From: Chromatiales bacterium | GTDB taxonomy: Bacteria > Pseudomonadota > Gammaproteobacteria > UBA6429 > Thiohalophilaceae | NCBI GenBank assembly: GCA_027001895.1 | Contig: JALTLP010000080.1 | Span: 1-6,981, forward strand | Direction of reading: 5' to 3' | Length of the DNA stretch: 6,981 nt | Shown here: piece after piece, positions 6,954 through 6,981 of the stretch | How positions within the stretch are numbered: the first letter of the stretch is position 1 | Layout: each line of letters starts with the position of its first letter | Made by a program: the position numbers and the translations under genes | Notes under the pieces: model-generated | What the model saw: the letters and a program-made list of their open reading frames with translations, nothing else | What the model was told of the DNA's origin: nothing | The model's database searches: none

Positions 6954-6981
6954 ACTATAAAGGCTGGAGTTGGCTCTAGAT
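6954..6981 (-). promoter_or_regulatory. MerR-type promoter/operator for the thioredoxin-CcdA-MBL-merR operon
   Basis: On the minus strand CTAGAG-CCAA-CTCCAG (6979-6964) is a dyad with 5 of 6 arm bases matching. Four bases later comes TATAGT (6959-6954), a good -10 box. As I recall the E. coli zntA operator, its core is CTGGAGTCGACTCCAG; the site here agrees at 13 of 16 positions and has the same 4-base gap to the -10. By that geometry the -35 hexamer, with a 20-bp spacer, falls at about 6985-6980 and is cut off by the window edge. The predicted transcript start is near 6947, leaving a leader of about 20 bases before the thioredoxin ATG. The distal merR gene is the obvious candidate regulator. 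Confidence 0.75.

Overview
The window looks like a chromosomal or accessory heavy-metal-handling region of a moderately AT-rich Gammaproteobacterium. This rests on family types and gene style only; no rRNA, tRNA or marker gene is present to fix the genus. Coding density is near total. The longest non-coding stretch is the last ~56 bases, and no stretch over 300 bases lacks a gene. I see no mobile element, CRISPR array, tRNA or rRNA.

Left half, + strand (1-4004): three tightly packed metal-export genes. First comes the C-terminal ~80% of a CusA/CzcA-type heavy-metal RND pump, open through the left edge. It is followed by a full-length zinc-type cation diffusion facilitator (CDF) with a His-rich N-terminus and a GTG start, and then a short second CDF protein without the cytoplasmic C-terminal domain. 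The pump lacks the three methionines of the CusA Cu/Ag site and the first CDF has the HxxxD/HxxxD zinc site. A divalent metal (Zn, Cd, Co or similar) is therefore the more likely substrate than Cu(I)/Ag(I).

Right half, - strand (4001-6981): a four-gene operon read right to left. It encodes a small cytoplasmic CGKC thioredoxin, a double-length CcdA/DsbD-type membrane protein, an exported metallo-beta-lactamase-fold protein whose metal ligands are mostly gone, and a MerR-family metal regulator. Gene spacings are 1, 12 and 2 bases. The promoter at the right edge carries a MerR-type dyad operator laid out like the E. coli zntA promoter, so the distal merR gene probably autoregulates the operon. 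The two gene blocks are convergent and their stop codons overlap (TTAG at 4001-4004).

How they may work together: the + strand block would export metal. The - strand block looks like a metal-inducible route carrying reducing equivalents from cytoplasmic thioredoxin through a CcdA-like membrane protein to the periplasm, with a cysteine-free pseudo-MBL protein of unknown role. The family assignments are well supported; the combined function is inference. This thioredoxin / tandem-CcdA / degenerate-MBL / MerR unit is the best candidate here for a poorly described system.
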